Below are positions 5,929 to 14,459 of a DNA stretch of 39,790 bases, piece after piece; position 1 is the first letter of the stretch; each line of letters opens with the position of its first letter. The stretch is from an uncultured Oscillibacter sp. (GTDB taxonomy: Bacteria > Bacillota > Clostridia > Oscillospirales > Oscillospiraceae). The notes under the pieces are model-generated. The model was not told the origin of the DNA, did no database searches, and saw nothing but the letters and a program-made list of their open reading frames with translations. The position numbers and the translations under genes were made by a program. Where the stretch lies: NCBI GenBank assembly GCA_910588005.1, contig CAJUQM010000025.1, forward strand, positions 1 through 39,790, written 5' to 3'.

Positions 5929-7989
5929 TTAAGAAAAAGTCAGCTGGAATTGGGCGCCGGGATCTCCGGCAAAGACCACTATACCGTCCTCGGGCAGCTC
6001 CGCAGAGCTGTCGTCCCACACTACGGAGGAGGCAGTGACCTTCCAGTCCTTGTCGTAGACCCAAAATCCGGCGTCTTCCGGCAGCTGAACCGCCATGGTC
6101 TTGCCTGCGGCGTCCCCCACCTTGTACCAGCGGGCATAGCCGTCGGGTTGAATCGTGCAGCGGACGCTGCCGTCCCCTGTGGAGAGAACCGGCGCGGCGG
6201 CCTTATCCATATACACGGCCCCATTGGACTGGAGCATCCACAGCGCGCCTTTTTCATCCCTGCGAAGCTCCAGGTCATATCCATCCCGACCCACGTTGCC
6301 GGGGATCTGAACGGCATACCGGGCATGGTTCTCATCCACAATCCGCAGCGTGCTCACATAGCCGGGAACACCCTCCGGCTCCGCTTCCGCCTCACCGGAC
6401 TCTGCCAAACTGCCGAGGGCCAGATAGATCTGAGAGCTATAGCGCTCATTCATGGGCAGAATATCGGTGTTGCTGGTAAACGCCTCCCACTTGGCCTGAA
6501 GTTCCGGGCTGATTGAATTCTCCGGCAGCTTTACAGCGGCATAGTTGGAGGTACCCAGGCCTCCCAGGCCGGGAATCACGGAAAAAGCCCGCTGATAGAG
6601 ATAGGTCTCTCCATTGGACTCCTTCACAAACTTTAGGCAGGCCATGCCGGATTCATCCCGGAAGGTTCCGTCGTCGTGATAGGTGAAGGTTTGGGTGGGG
6701 ACTCCCGCTCCCAGGTAGTTCATGGTCAACACGCCCTCTGCGCTGAGGTCGACTTTATAGGGCAGCAGAGAGCCGTAGTATCCCGCGTTGTCCAGCAGCT
6801 CTTTGGGCATAGCGGCGGGCTTTGCCTCGGGGAGGGCGGGAGCGGTCTCGTCCATCTCCACGCCTTTGGCCCGCAGGGCGGCAATCAGCATCTGCGAGGC
6901 GGCCAGCTCATCATAGGTGGACACGCCGCCGGAACTCAGCACCGCCGCCGCCATGCGGTGCTCCGGAACCACCACCAGGCCCGCGTGATAATACTGGGTA
7001 TCGCCGCCCTTTACCAGGGCGGTGACGCCGTTTTCATAAAAGGGGAACCACTCCACGCTGTCCCAGCCCAAGCCATAGGACAGGGCGTCCGGGGCCTCCT
7101 CCTCAGGCCAGATCCCCCGGGCATACTCCGGTGCGGCCATAGCATCCAGAGAGGACTGCTTCAGGAGCTTTGTCCCCGTGAGCGCACCGCCGAAGGCCGC
7201 CAAATCCTCCGCCGTGGCATAGAGGCCGCCGGTGCCCAATACACCCAGGCAGTCCTTGGGCAGGGGCCTGGCGCTGTCCTGGTAAATGGGCGCTGTGTCC
7301 TGGGCCTCAGCGGGGGACCATGTGTTTTTCAGCCCGGCGGGCTTTAAGAGGTTCGCCTGAATGTAATCCATAAACTCCATGCCGGAGACCGCCTCCACCA
7401 CCAGCTGCGCCAGGGTGAAGCCGTCGTTGCAGTAAACGCTGTACGCGCCGGGGTCTGCTTTGAGGCGCTGTCCGGCCAAACGCTCCAGCAGGGTGTCCGC
7501 GGCAAGCTCGCTGGGGTCATCAAAGAGGATGCCGCTGCCCATGGAGGACCCCATGAGACCGGAGGAGTGGTTCAGCAGCATCCGCACGGTGATGTCCCGG
7601 TACCGCTGGTCCGCCATTTTGAAATCCGGCAGGTATGTGGTCACGGGTTTGTCCAGCTCCAGCCTGCCCTTTTCCACCAGCTGCATTGCCGCCACGGTGG
7701 TGTAGATCTTACTGACAGAGCCGATGCCATAGGCGGAGCCGCTGACGGTCCGCTTCGGCTGTCCCTCTCCGGCGGGAGCGGCCTGGGAGCCGCTCTCCAC
7801 AATTTTCCCGTCCTGCCACACGGCCCAGCTGATCTGGCTGGCGCCGCCGTAGACAAGGGCCGTCTCTGCGGCCTCCCGCGCCGTGGTTTTAAGGTCTTTC
7901 TCCTCCGCCGCCAAAGCCGGGGCGGAAAGGCTCAGGCACAGCGCCAGGGCCAGCAGCAGGGTGCCGAGTCTTCTGTATGTGTGTTTCAT
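5929..7989 (-). CDS. Secreted serine beta-lactamase-like (class C/PBP-like) protein
   Basis: The 686-residue protein starts with a clear signal peptide (KHTYRRLGT, hydrophobic core, APALAA, cleavage near residue 28). The beta-lactamase/esterase/PBP4-like domain carries the catalytic S91-V-S-K94 motif, Y186-C-N188 and the HAG triad (335-337), in order and at normal spacing. About 300 further residues form a C-terminal region rich in beta strands, probably a separate domain. Such proteins are usually D-amino-acid peptidases or esterases rather than antibiotic-hydrolysing enzymes, and its activity cannot be told from sequence. It has its own promoter at 8053-8081 and ribosome binding site AAGGA. 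It is a stand-alone gene next to an NSS transporter in the same direction. Confidence 0.88.
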   Translation of the reverse strand: MKHTYRRLGTLLLALALCLSLSAPALAAEEKDLKTTAREAAETALVYGGASQISWAVWQDGKIVESGSQAAPAGEGQPKRTVSGSAYGIGSVSKIYTTVAAMQLVEKGRLELDKPVTTYLPDFKMADQRYRDITVRMLLNHSSGLMGSSMGSGILFDDPSELAADTLLERLAGQRLKADPGAYSVYCNDGFTLAQLVVEAVSGMEFMDYIQANLLKPAGLKNTWSPAEAQDTAPIYQDSARPLPKDCLGVLGTGGLYATAEDLAAFGGALTGTKLLKQSSLDAMAAPEYARGIWPEEEAPDALSYGLGWDSVEWFPFYENGVTALVKGGDTQYYHAGLVVVPEHRMAAAVLSSGGVSTYDELAASQMLIAALRAKGVEMDETAPALPEAKPAAMPKELLDNAGYYGSLLPYKVDLSAEGVLTMNYLGAGVPTQTFTYHDDGTFRDESGMACLKFVKESNGETYLYQRAFSVIPGLGGLGTSNYAAVKLPENSISPELQAKWEAFTSNTDILPMNERYSSQIYLALGSLAESGEAEAEPEGVPGYVSTLRIVDENHARYAVQIPGNVGRDGYDLELRRDEKGALWMLQSNGAVYMDKAAAPVLSTGDGSVRCTIQPDGYARWYKVGDAAGKTMAVQLPEDAGFWVYDKDWKVTASSVVWDDSSAELPEDGIVVFAGDPGAQFQLTFS

Positions 7990-8052
7990 ATTCCCGTCCT
8001 TTCCCGCCCCGGAGAGGATCGTCCGCGGGGCGATGCCGTATTGTAAACTTAG

Positions 8053-8081
8053 AATACACCTTCCACCAGGGGGAATGTCAA
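8053..8081 (-). promoter_or_regulatory. Promoter of the beta-lactamase-like gene
   Basis: On the minus strand TTGACA (8081-8076) is followed after 17 bases by TGTATT (8058-8053). The -35 is perfect and the -10 is weak. The leader would be about 55 bases. Confidence 0.55.
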
Positions 8082-8140
8082 TGTGAAATCCGTCAAAAAT
8101 TTCCCCCAGGGCGGTCCGTTTTTTTCACGGCGGAACGCTC

Positions 8141-9478
8141 TCAGAACGCCACCTTTAAAAACAGGGCCACGCAGCACAGGATCACGGCGCAGGGGACATA
8201 GACATACCGTCCCACGCTGTACCACAGCCCGCCGGCCGGCCGTTTCGCTCCCCGGTTGATCTCCTCCATCAGCTCCCCGCGCCTCATGACCCAGAACCAG
8301 GAGGCCGCGCCCAGCGTGGCGCCGATGGGAATGATATAAATGGAGACGATATCCATCCAGGGTCCCCATTTAAAGATGGGTTCCATATTCACCCCGATGC
8401 CCAGACAGACGACGCACAAAATCACCAGCACCAGGCGGCGGTTCAATTTGGGGAATTTGTGCAGCAGCGATTCGCCCACTGCCTCAAACATGTTTTGCAG
8501 AGAGCTGACTCCGGCAAAAACCATGGCGGTGTACAAAATAATGGCGAACAGCTGCCCCAGGGGAATATCCTGCAGAATCCGCGGCAGGGTGACAAACAGC
8601 AGGGAGGGACCCGCCCCTACATCCAGCCCGTAGGCAAAGCAGGCGGGAATAATTACCAGGGCAGCCACCAAGGCGGCGATGGTGTCAAACAGGGCCGTCT
8701 GCTTGGCCAGAGACACCACGTCCTCCTCCGGGTGGAGATACGCGCCGTATACAATCATGCCGCTTCCGGTGATGGACAGGGAGAAAAAGGCCTGTCCCAT
8801 CGCCCAGATCCACACCATGGGATCCAGCAGTTCCTCCCACCGGAAGGAGAACATATAGCGGTAGCCCTCGGCGGCGCCGGGGAGAAACGCCACCCGCACG
8901 GCCAGCACCGCGAAAATGACAAAGAACAGGGGCATCATCACCTTGTTGCTCTTCTCAATGCTTCTGGCCCCCAGCAGCAGCGTCAGCAGCGTGCCCACCA
9001 CCACTATGGCGTGGAAGGGGACCACGGAGTAATCCGCCAGGGAGAAGGAGTCAAACCACGCGGCGGTGTCCGCCGTCATGAGAGAGCCGGTGACTGAGGA
9101 GTAAAAGGCCTTGAGCACATATGCAATGATCACGGCATAGCCGATGGCGATACACATGGAACCCGCCAGGGGCAGCCACCCTAAGACCCCGCCGGCTCTG
9201 CTCAAACTCTCTTTCCGGCTGGCCCAGGCCATGCGGTAGGAACCCAGGGTGCCGGTGTGGGCACGGCGGCCCACGGCATATTCCGCAGAGAGGCCCACGG
9301 TGCCAAACAGCAAAATGAAGAGTAGGTACGCAATCAAAAACGCGCCTCCGCCGTTGCTGCCCATTTTTGCGGGAAATCCCCACACGTTGGCCATGCCAAC
9401 CGCAGAGCCAACCGCCGAGAGCACAAATCCCCAGCTGCTGGTAAACTGCCCGTGTTTTTTTCTCCGTTCTGTGCTCAT
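8141..9478 (-). CDS. Sodium-dependent transporter, NSS (SNF) family
   Basis: This 445-residue membrane protein has about 11-12 hydrophobic segments. The first carries the sodium-site signature SAVGSAVGMANVWGFP followed by GSNGGGAF (residues 21-48), the hallmark of the neurotransmitter:sodium symporter fold (LeuT, MhsT, Tyt1). These proteins import amino acids or amines with sodium. The usual arginine of the WRFP element, the extracellular gate Arg30 of LeuT, is glycine here (VWGFP), so gating may differ. The start ATG at 9478 has GAGGAAG upstream. Substrate cannot be predicted. A long leader (about 245 bases) with an internal hairpin precedes it. Confidence 0.9.
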   Translation of the reverse strand: MSTERRKKHGQFTSSWGFVLSAVGSAVGMANVWGFPAKMGSNGGGAFLIAYLLFILLFGTVGLSAEYAVGRRAHTGTLGSYRMAWASRKESLSRAGGVLGWLPLAGSMCIAIGYAVIIAYVLKAFYSSVTGSLMTADTAAWFDSFSLADYSVVPFHAIVVVGTLLTLLLGARSIEKSNKVMMPLFFVIFAVLAVRVAFLPGAAEGYRYMFSFRWEELLDPMVWIWAMGQAFFSLSITGSGMIVYGAYLHPEEDVVSLAKQTALFDTIAALVAALVIIPACFAYGLDVGAGPSLLFVTLPRILQDIPLGQLFAIILYTAMVFAGVSSLQNMFEAVGESLLHKFPKLNRRLVLVILCVVCLGIGVNMEPIFKWGPWMDIVSIYIIPIGATLGAASWFWVMRRGELMEEINRGAKRPAGGLWYSVGRYVYVPCAVILCCVALFLKVAF

Positions 9479-9663
9479 AGATCTTCCTCATCTTCCTCCG
9501 CAGCGCGGCTTTTTTTAGAGCGGACTCTGAAATGATCAGAAACCAGAATGCGGGAGGCGTGCAGAGAACGGGCCGCAGCCCATTCGGAAGCTCTCCGCCA
9601 ATACGCGCCGGACGGACCGCCGCGCATTTCTCATGATTTTCTGGTTCTGCCCTAGATAGAAAA

Positions 9664-9715
9664 AAACGGTATGAGACCGGGTACGCCAAAAGGACCGCAC
9701 GGGACTCATATCGCC
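9664..9715 (-). terminator. Possible attenuator hairpin in the NSS transporter leader
   Basis: On the minus strand TATGAG near the start of the leader can pair with CTCATA, and GTGCG with CGTAC inside it. A run of seven T follows (plus-strand A run at 9660-9666). It lies between the transporter promoter and its start codon, where a terminator would stop most transcripts unless it is regulated. The stem has internal mismatches, so confidence is low. Confidence 0.35.
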
Positions 9716-9731
9716 GCTTTAAACCGATATT

Positions 9732-9760
9732 AGTATACCATATATTTTCAAATCCGTCCA
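9732..9760 (-). promoter_or_regulatory. Promoter of the NSS transporter gene (extended -10)
   Basis: On the minus strand TGGACG (9760-9755) and TATACT (9737-9732) are 17 bases apart. A TG one base before the -10 makes it an extended -10 promoter. Transcription would begin near 9725. Confidence 0.55.
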
Positions 9761-9843
9761 GACCGGTTTTGCAAAACGGAAAAAGCCGGAAACTTTTTTC
9801 CTTTTTGAAGAAATATTGCCCTCCACGTCGTTATGAAAACAGT

Positions 9844-9872
9844 TTGACATCGGATTTCATTTGCGCTATCGT
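9844..9872 (+). promoter_or_regulatory. Promoter of the S41 peptidase gene
   Basis: TTGACA (9844-9849) is followed after 17 bases by TATCGT (9867-9872). The start codon is about 37 bases past the predicted start, with AGGAGTGAGGAG between. Confidence 0.6.
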
Positions 9873-9915
9873 TATGGTGGTATATGTTCTTTCATGTAAA
9901 AAGGAGTGAGGAGAT

Positions 9916-11646
9916 ATGAAAAAACTGGTTACTGCATTTCTTCGGCGGGGGGCGGCGCTGTGTCTGGCGGCAGCGGTACTGTGCACCGCCGTCTTGGCGG
10001 CGGAACCGGAGAAATCCCGGGCGGAGCTGCGCCGGGAGGATCTGGACTTTCTCTATCAGACCGTATTGGTGGAAAATCATCCAGACGTCTTCGCCAACAC
10101 GCCGGAGGCGGAATTTCTGGCGCTGAAGAAGAACATTGAGTCCCGTTTGGAGACGGAGAGCGACGTGGAATTTCTGCTGGACCTCATGCGACTGACGGCA
10201 TTGGTGGGGGACTCTCATACCGCCGTCGCCGTTGGGCGCGCGGCGGCTCTGCGCGTCTACCCCTTCTCCATGGTCCGGCGGGGAGACGCCTGGTACCTCT
10301 CCGCTGCGGAGGCCGAAAGCGGCAGCCTGCTCTGCCGGGAGGTGACGGCGCTGGCGGGAAGGCCGGTGGAGGAGGCCGTCACAGCCTTCGGCGCACTCTT
10401 CGGCTCCGACAATCCGGTGCACCTCCGGCGGCAGTTTCAGCAGGCCTGCAATGTGGCGGATCTCTATGAGTATTTGGGCCTGGTGGAGACAGGGAAGCCC
10501 CTGCCTGTGACGCTGAAAGGCGGAAGGACCCTCTCTCTGGAGCCTCTGTCCATAGAGGCCCTGGGCGGTTTAAAGCTGGCCCGCCTCTCGGACCGGATCA
10601 CCCGGGAACCCGCCACTGCCCAGGCGGACGCTGATTATTTTGCCAAGCCCCTGAATAAAGACACTTTCTATATCCAGTACAACACCTGCCAGAATGCCGA
10701 GGATCTGCCGATGGAGGCCTTTGCCGCCGTGGTATCCGGGATTTTGGACGGGGGGGATTTCCGGCGGGTCCTGCTGGATCTGCGAAATAACGGCGGCGGC
10801 TCCGACGGCGTCATTTGGCCCCTGCTGGAGGTCCTTCGCAGTGAGATGGCAGAGGGCTGCGAGCTGGTGGGCCTGATCGGCCCCGCCACCTTCTCCTCCG
10901 CCCTTATCAACGCCGTGGAGATCCAGGAGATGGGCGGCGTGCTGGTCGGAGAGCACGCCGGCGGCAGCGTCAGCCACTTCGGGGCAGTGCGGGGATTTTC
11001 CCTGCCCAACTCCGGTATCCGGGGACAGCTCTCCTCCAAATTTATCGATTTGAATACCCTGCTGGATGCCGGCGCGGGCCGGGGCGTGGTGGCTCTGGAG
11101 CCGGACCTGCTCATCCCGCAGACCTTGGAGGATACCTTGGCGGGCCGGGATACCGCTGTGGAGTGGCTGCTGGCCCATCCCGAGAGACTGGCCCAAAAGG
11201 AATATCCGGACGCGCCTTTGACCAGAGGCCGTTTTATGGGCCAGCTGTACGAGGCGGCGGGCAGTCCCTCTGTGACGCTGGACGGCCTCCCCTTTGCCGA
11301 CAGCTTTGGGATCGAATGGTTTCTTCCCGCCCTGGCCTGGGCCAAGGAGGCGGAAATTGCCAGGGGTACTGCCGCCGGCGCTTTTTCCGCCGCCAGGCCC
11401 TTGACCTGGCAGGAGGCGGCGGTGTTTCTCTCCAGGGCGGTGGATTCTTTGAAGATTCAGACGCCGGACCCTGTTGAAAACCGCCGGGGTCCCGTTCCCG
11501 CCGCCTTGACAGAGGGCGCAAATGTCCAGGCGGCAGCTCAGTCCTGGGACTGGGGCCTGCTGCCGGAGAAGGCGGACTTTACGAAAGCGCCCACCCGGGC
11601 GCAGGGCCTGGAGATGGCCGCCGCCCTGGCAAACCTGCTGAAATAA
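9916..11646 (+). CDS. Secreted S41-family peptidase with SLH-like C-terminus
   Basis: The 576-residue protein has a signal peptide (MKKLVTAFLRRGAALCLAAAVLCTAVLAAE). A tail-specific-protease (S41) catalytic region follows, with DLRNNGGG near residue 290 and GPATFSSA (322-329), where Ser327 is the likely nucleophile. The lysine general base of CtpA-type enzymes is not in the usual place (VGEHAGGS instead of a VGe-T-GKG pattern). The enzyme may therefore use a tricorn/IRBP-like arrangement or be inactive. Residues of about 435-576 resemble S-layer-homology repeats (LTRGRFMGQLYEAAG, ALAWAKEAEIARGT, LTWQEAAVFLSRA), which would attach it to cell-wall polymers. AGGAG ribosome sites precede ATG. It is monocistronic, between its promoter and a strong terminator. 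Confidence 0.87.
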   Translation: MKKLVTAFLRRGAALCLAAAVLCTAVLAAEPEKSRAELRREDLDFLYQTVLVENHPDVFANTPEAEFLALKKNIESRLETESDVEFLLDLMRLTALVGDSHTAVAVGRAAALRVYPFSMVRRGDAWYLSAAEAESGSLLCREVTALAGRPVEEAVTAFGALFGSDNPVHLRRQFQQACNVADLYEYLGLVETGKPLPVTLKGGRTLSLEPLSIEALGGLKLARLSDRITREPATAQADADYFAKPLNKDTFYIQYNTCQNAEDLPMEAFAAVVSGILDGGDFRRVLLDLRNNGGGSDGVIWPLLEVLRSEMAEGCELVGLIGPATFSSALINAVEIQEMGGVLVGEHAGGSVSHFGAVRGFSLPNSGIRGQLSSKFIDLNTLLDAGAGRGVVALEPDLLIPQTLEDTLAGRDTAVEWLLAHPERLAQKEYPDAPLTRGRFMGQLYEAAGSPSVTLDGLPFADSFGIEWFLPALAWAKEAEIARGTAAGAFSAARPLTWQEAAVFLSRAVDSLKIQTPDPVENRRGPVPAALTEGANVQAAAQSWDWGLLPEKADFTKAPTRAQGLEMAAALANLLK

Positions 11647-11652
11647 AAAACC

Positions 11653-11697
11653 GCCGCCCGCTCCCTTTTTAGAGGAGCGGGCGGCCTGCCCTTTTAG
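11653..11697 (+). terminator. Terminator after the S41 peptidase gene, usable in both directions
   Basis: A perfect 12-base stem pairs GCCGCCCGCTCC (11653-11664) with GGAGCGGGCGGC (11674-11685). It is followed by CTGCCCTTTT on the plus strand and by TTTTTTAT on the minus strand. It serves the peptidase gene and the convergent gene ending at 11694. Confidence 0.85.
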
Positions 11698-12083
11698 TCC
11701 CGCTTGAGGACGTCGTAGATGTACTGACTGAGATCTCCGCAGACGGCGTAGATACCGCGCCGGTCCCTGGCGGCACTGGCGCCCACTGTCAGCACCACCA
11801 CGCCGTCTCCGCTGACCGGGTCATGGGAGGCGCAATGATACGCGCCATAGGCGCTGCCGGTGCGGCAGTACAGCCCCTCCCGGCCGTAGATATGATCCCG
11901 GCAGCGCCTGGTAAGAACCGTCCGGCGTGACCTGGGACTCCCGCTGTTCCATCAGCTCCACCGATTGGGCGGAGAGGCGCTGAACGCCCTCGTAGCAGCC
12001 GCCGGCGGCCGCGCCCCGCCCAAAATTACTGCACAGAGAATCCCTGCCGCCAACGCGGCCGCTGTTATCCACAGCTGTTTCAT
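11694..12083 (-). pseudogene. Frameshifted small exported or membrane protein gene
   Basis: From ATG at 12083 (preceded by AGAGGGGG) the frame reads MKQLWITAAALAAGILCAVILG, a signal-anchor-like start. Near 12020 it must drop one base to continue as RGAAAGGCYEGVQRLSAQSVELMEQ. Near 11898 it must return to the first frame to read RDHIYGREGLYCRTGSAYGAYHC and on to VLKRD and TAA at 11694. The total length is a multiple of three, about 130 codons. One missing G in a GGGG run and one extra C in CTGCCGGG explain both shifts. The family is unknown. It has a strong promoter and a terminator, so either decay is recent or the sequence has two errors. Confidence 0.6.
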
Positions 12084-12149
12084 CCCATACGCCCCCTCTG
12101 TTTCCAGTGGCGGCAAAGGGTTTTATTTCATCGTGCATCCATGAAACAG

Positions 12150-12163
12150 CAGTGGTACCACTG
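12150..12163. promoter_or_regulatory. 14-base perfect palindrome in the leader of the frameshifted gene
   Basis: CAGTGGTACCACTG is a perfect palindrome about 30 bases downstream of the predicted transcription start. It could be an operator or a short RNA hairpin. Confidence 0.45.
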
Positions 12164-12193
12164 TTGACTTTTCTAGGCCCTGTTTGGGTTCTA

Positions 12194-12222
12194 TATATAT
12201 TTTGGCTGCCGGATTCTGTCAA
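12194..12222 (-). promoter_or_regulatory. Strong sigma-A promoter of the frameshifted gene
   Basis: On the minus strand TTGACA (12222-12217) is followed after exactly 17 bases by TATATA (12199-12194). It begins 12 bases past the stop of the NAD synthetase gene. Confidence 0.75.
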
Positions 12223-12233
12223 TCCCTGTCAGA

Positions 12234-14153
12234 TCATTCCAGCGTTTCCAGTTCTGTTTTCCACAAGGCCCAATTCGCGTCGCTGGGCATCCGCCAGTCG
12301 CCCCGGGGGGAGAGGGCCACAGACCCCACTTTCGGACCGTCCGGGAGGCAGTTCCGCTTAAACTGCTGGGAGAAGAAGCGGCTGTAAAAAATCCTCAGCC
12401 ACTTCAAAATGATCTCCCGGCTGTATTTTTTTCCCAGGGCATGCAGTGCCAAACGGTAAATCTTCGCGGGGGAACATCCCCACCGGAGCATATAGTACAG
12501 AAAAAAGTCATGCAGCTCATAAGGTCCCACCAGATTCTCCGTGCGCTGGCTGATTTCCCCCTGGACAGCGGGCAGCAGCTCCGGGGAGACGGGCGTATCC
12601 AAAATGTCCTCCAGCACATCGTGAAGGGCCCCGTCTCTTTCGGCGTTGTCCCGGGCCAGGTGGGCCACCAGATGCCGCACCAGGGTCTTTGGAATCGCCG
12701 CGTTGACGGCATACATGCTCATATGGTCGCCATTGTAGGTGCACCAGCCCAGAGCCAGCTCGCTGAGATCCCCGGTGCCGATCACCAGACCTCCGGTCTG
12801 GTTGGCGATATCCATCAGCACTTGGGTCCGTTCCCGGGCCTGGGCGTTTTCGAAAGTGACGTCGTGATCTCCCATGTCCTGGCCGATATCCCGAAAATGG
12901 CTGCGGACGCTGGCGGCAATATCCACCGTCTTCAATACTGTCCCCAGCTCCTCCGCCAGAACCACGGCGTTGTTCCGGGTGCGGTCCGTGGTGCCGAAAC
13001 AGGGCATGGTGACGGCGATAATATCCGTCATAGGCCGGTCCAGCATCTTCATAGCAAGGCCGGTGATCAGCACCGCCAAGGTGGAGTCCAGCCCACCGGA
13101 GAGGCCCACCACAGCGCTCTTTGCCCCTGTGTGCTCCAGCCGCCGCTTCAGCCCAAGGGACGCAATCAGCAGGATCTCCCGGCACCGGGCGTCCCGGTCC
13201 TCCTTTCCCTCGGGGACAAAGGGCATGGGCGCCACATAGCGGGTCAGCTTGGCAGGGGAGAGCGTAAGGGTGAATGTCCCCGCGCAGCCGCAGTCCTCCG
13301 TTTCCGGCTCCAGGACCCGGGTCCGGCGGCGCTCAAAACTCAGGCGCTGAATATCAATTTCAGAAATCAACAGTCCGCCGTCAAACCGGCGCTCCGCCAG
13401 CAGCGTTCCATTCTCCGCAATCAACTGATGGGCGCCGAAGACCAGGTCTGATGTGGACTCTCCCGCTCCGGCGCTGGCGTATACATAGCCGCAGAGAAGC
13501 TTGGCGCTCTGCATAGACACCAGCTGGCGGCGGTAGGCGTCCTTTCCCACCGCGTCGTTGCTGGCGGAGAGATTGCCGATGACAACCGCCCCTCCCTTGG
13601 CCATTTTGACGGAAGGAGAGTCCGGAGACCACAGATCCTCACAGATCTCAAAGCCCAAAATCAACTCCGGAATCTCCTCGCAGCGGAAGGTCTGCCCCGC
13701 CCCAAACGTCACAACGTCCTGCTCCAGCAGCCGGATTCTCTCCGGTCTCTCAGGGGCGGGGGCAAACCAGCGCTTTTCGTAAAACTCACCGTAGTTGGGC
13801 AGATGCGTCTTGGGAACCACGCCCAAAACTTTTCCCTTTTGTATAATTACAGCGCAATTATACAATTTGTTGTGGACCCGCAGCGGCATCCCCACAGCGG
13901 TGACCACCTCCAGGTTCCGGGTGGCCTCCAGCACGGTGGCCAGCGCCTCCTCGGCGCCGCGAAGCAGGGCATCCTGGAAGAAAAGATCTCCGCAGGTATA
14001 GCCTGTCAGACCCAACTCCGGCAGAACCAGCACCTTCACCCCCGCCTTCTCCGCAGAGCGCATCATCTGAAAGGTCTGCTCTGCGTTATAGGCACAATCT
14101 GCCAGCCGCAGCGGCGGCGCGCCGCAGGCAACGGTGATAAAACCATCCTTCAT
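12234..14153 (-). CDS. nadE: Glutamine-dependent NAD+ synthetase
   Basis: This cytoplasmic enzyme of 639 residues makes NAD+ from deamido-NAD+, ATP and glutamine, the last step of NAD biosynthesis. The N-terminal nitrilase-type glutaminase domain (about 1-290) has its triad at Glu46 (LPELGLTGY), Lys115 (PKTHLPNYGEFYEKRWF) and Cys171 (FEICEDLW). The C-terminal synthetase domain starts near 325 with the PP-loop SGGLDST (352-358) and keeps the GTGDLSELALGWCTYNGDHMS segment. Length matches the two-domain family. GGGAGG precedes ATG at 14153, and a promoter lies 40 bases upstream. It appears monocistronic. Confidence 0.97.
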   Translation of the reverse strand: MKDGFITVACGAPPLRLADCAYNAEQTFQMMRSAEKAGVKVLVLPELGLTGYTCGDLFFQDALLRGAEEALATVLEATRNLEVVTAVGMPLRVHNKLYNCAVIIQKGKVLGVVPKTHLPNYGEFYEKRWFAPAPERPERIRLLEQDVVTFGAGQTFRCEEIPELILGFEICEDLWSPDSPSVKMAKGGAVVIGNLSASNDAVGKDAYRRQLVSMQSAKLLCGYVYASAGAGESTSDLVFGAHQLIAENGTLLAERRFDGGLLISEIDIQRLSFERRRTRVLEPETEDCGCAGTFTLTLSPAKLTRYVAPMPFVPEGKEDRDARCREILLIASLGLKRRLEHTGAKSAVVGLSGGLDSTLAVLITGLAMKMLDRPMTDIIAVTMPCFGTTDRTRNNAVVLAEELGTVLKTVDIAASVRSHFRDIGQDMGDHDVTFENAQARERTQVLMDIANQTGGLVIGTGDLSELALGWCTYNGDHMSMYAVNAAIPKTLVRHLVAHLARDNAERDGALHDVLEDILDTPVSPELLPAVQGEISQRTENLVGPYELHDFFLYYMLRWGCSPAKIYRLALHALGKKYSREIILKWLRIFYSRFFSQQFKRNCLPDGPKVGSVALSPRGDWRMPSDANWALWKTELETLE

Positions 14154-14190
14154 TGATAAAACCTCCCACAGGAAATTTCAGTATGTCTCT

Positions 14191-14219
14191 ATTTTACACC
14201 CTCTTTTGCCGTTTTACAA
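14191..14219 (-). promoter_or_regulatory. Promoter of nadE
   Basis: On the minus strand TTGTAA (14219-14214) and TAAAAT (14196-14191) are 17 bases apart. The leader is about 30 bases. Confidence 0.65.
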
Positions 14220-14299
14220 AATATATTTTCAGAACCGGTAAAATTGCGCCGGTCCGGCTGAAAAACCGGCCGCAGGCAATAGAACGGGAAAATGCGCAC

Positions 14300-14328
14300 A
14301 AAAAGGGCCGCCAGCGGCGGCCCTTTTT
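14300..14328. terminator. Bidirectional terminator downstream of the RNase HI gene
   Basis: AAAAAGGGCCGCC (14300-14312) pairs with GGCGGCCCTTTTT (14316-14328). This gives a GC stem with an A run on one side and a T run on the other. On the minus strand it should end the RNase HI transcript. Confidence 0.85.
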
Positions 14329-14459
14329 GCTGTGTGTGTTTAGGAGGGAGAAAACGCAATGGGCTGGGAAAACCCTTTGCTTGGTTGTTAAGATACCCCA
14401 TAAACATGACAGAATTGTGTTATTCCTATGAACGATTTGTAAATGTTGCGCCTCTCCGT

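Larger units (their letters stand above)
9479..9915. other. Intergenic region between divergent transporter and peptidase genes
   Basis: There is no gene here. It holds the minus-strand promoter of the NSS transporter (9732-9760), the plus-strand promoter of the S41 peptidase (9844-9872) and a structured NSS leader. Around 9740-9840 the DNA is AT-richer than the surrounding genes. Confidence 0.7.
14154..14459. other. Intergenic region between nadE and the RNase HI gene
   Basis: It contains the nadE promoter near its left end and a bidirectional terminator near 14300. I see nothing I can name in the rest; a ten-codon frame after a GGAGGG site at 14343 is too short to call. Confidence 0.6.

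Noticed and set aside
9479..9732. Glycine riboswitch in the NSS leader
   Set aside because: GGAGAG occurs, but the other conserved aptamer pieces are missing and the folds do not match.
12019..12025. Programmed -1 frameshift at T TTG GGC
   Set aside because: The slippery heptamer fits the formal pattern, but a second shift in the other direction about 120 bases later is also required. Two single-base indels explain the data better.
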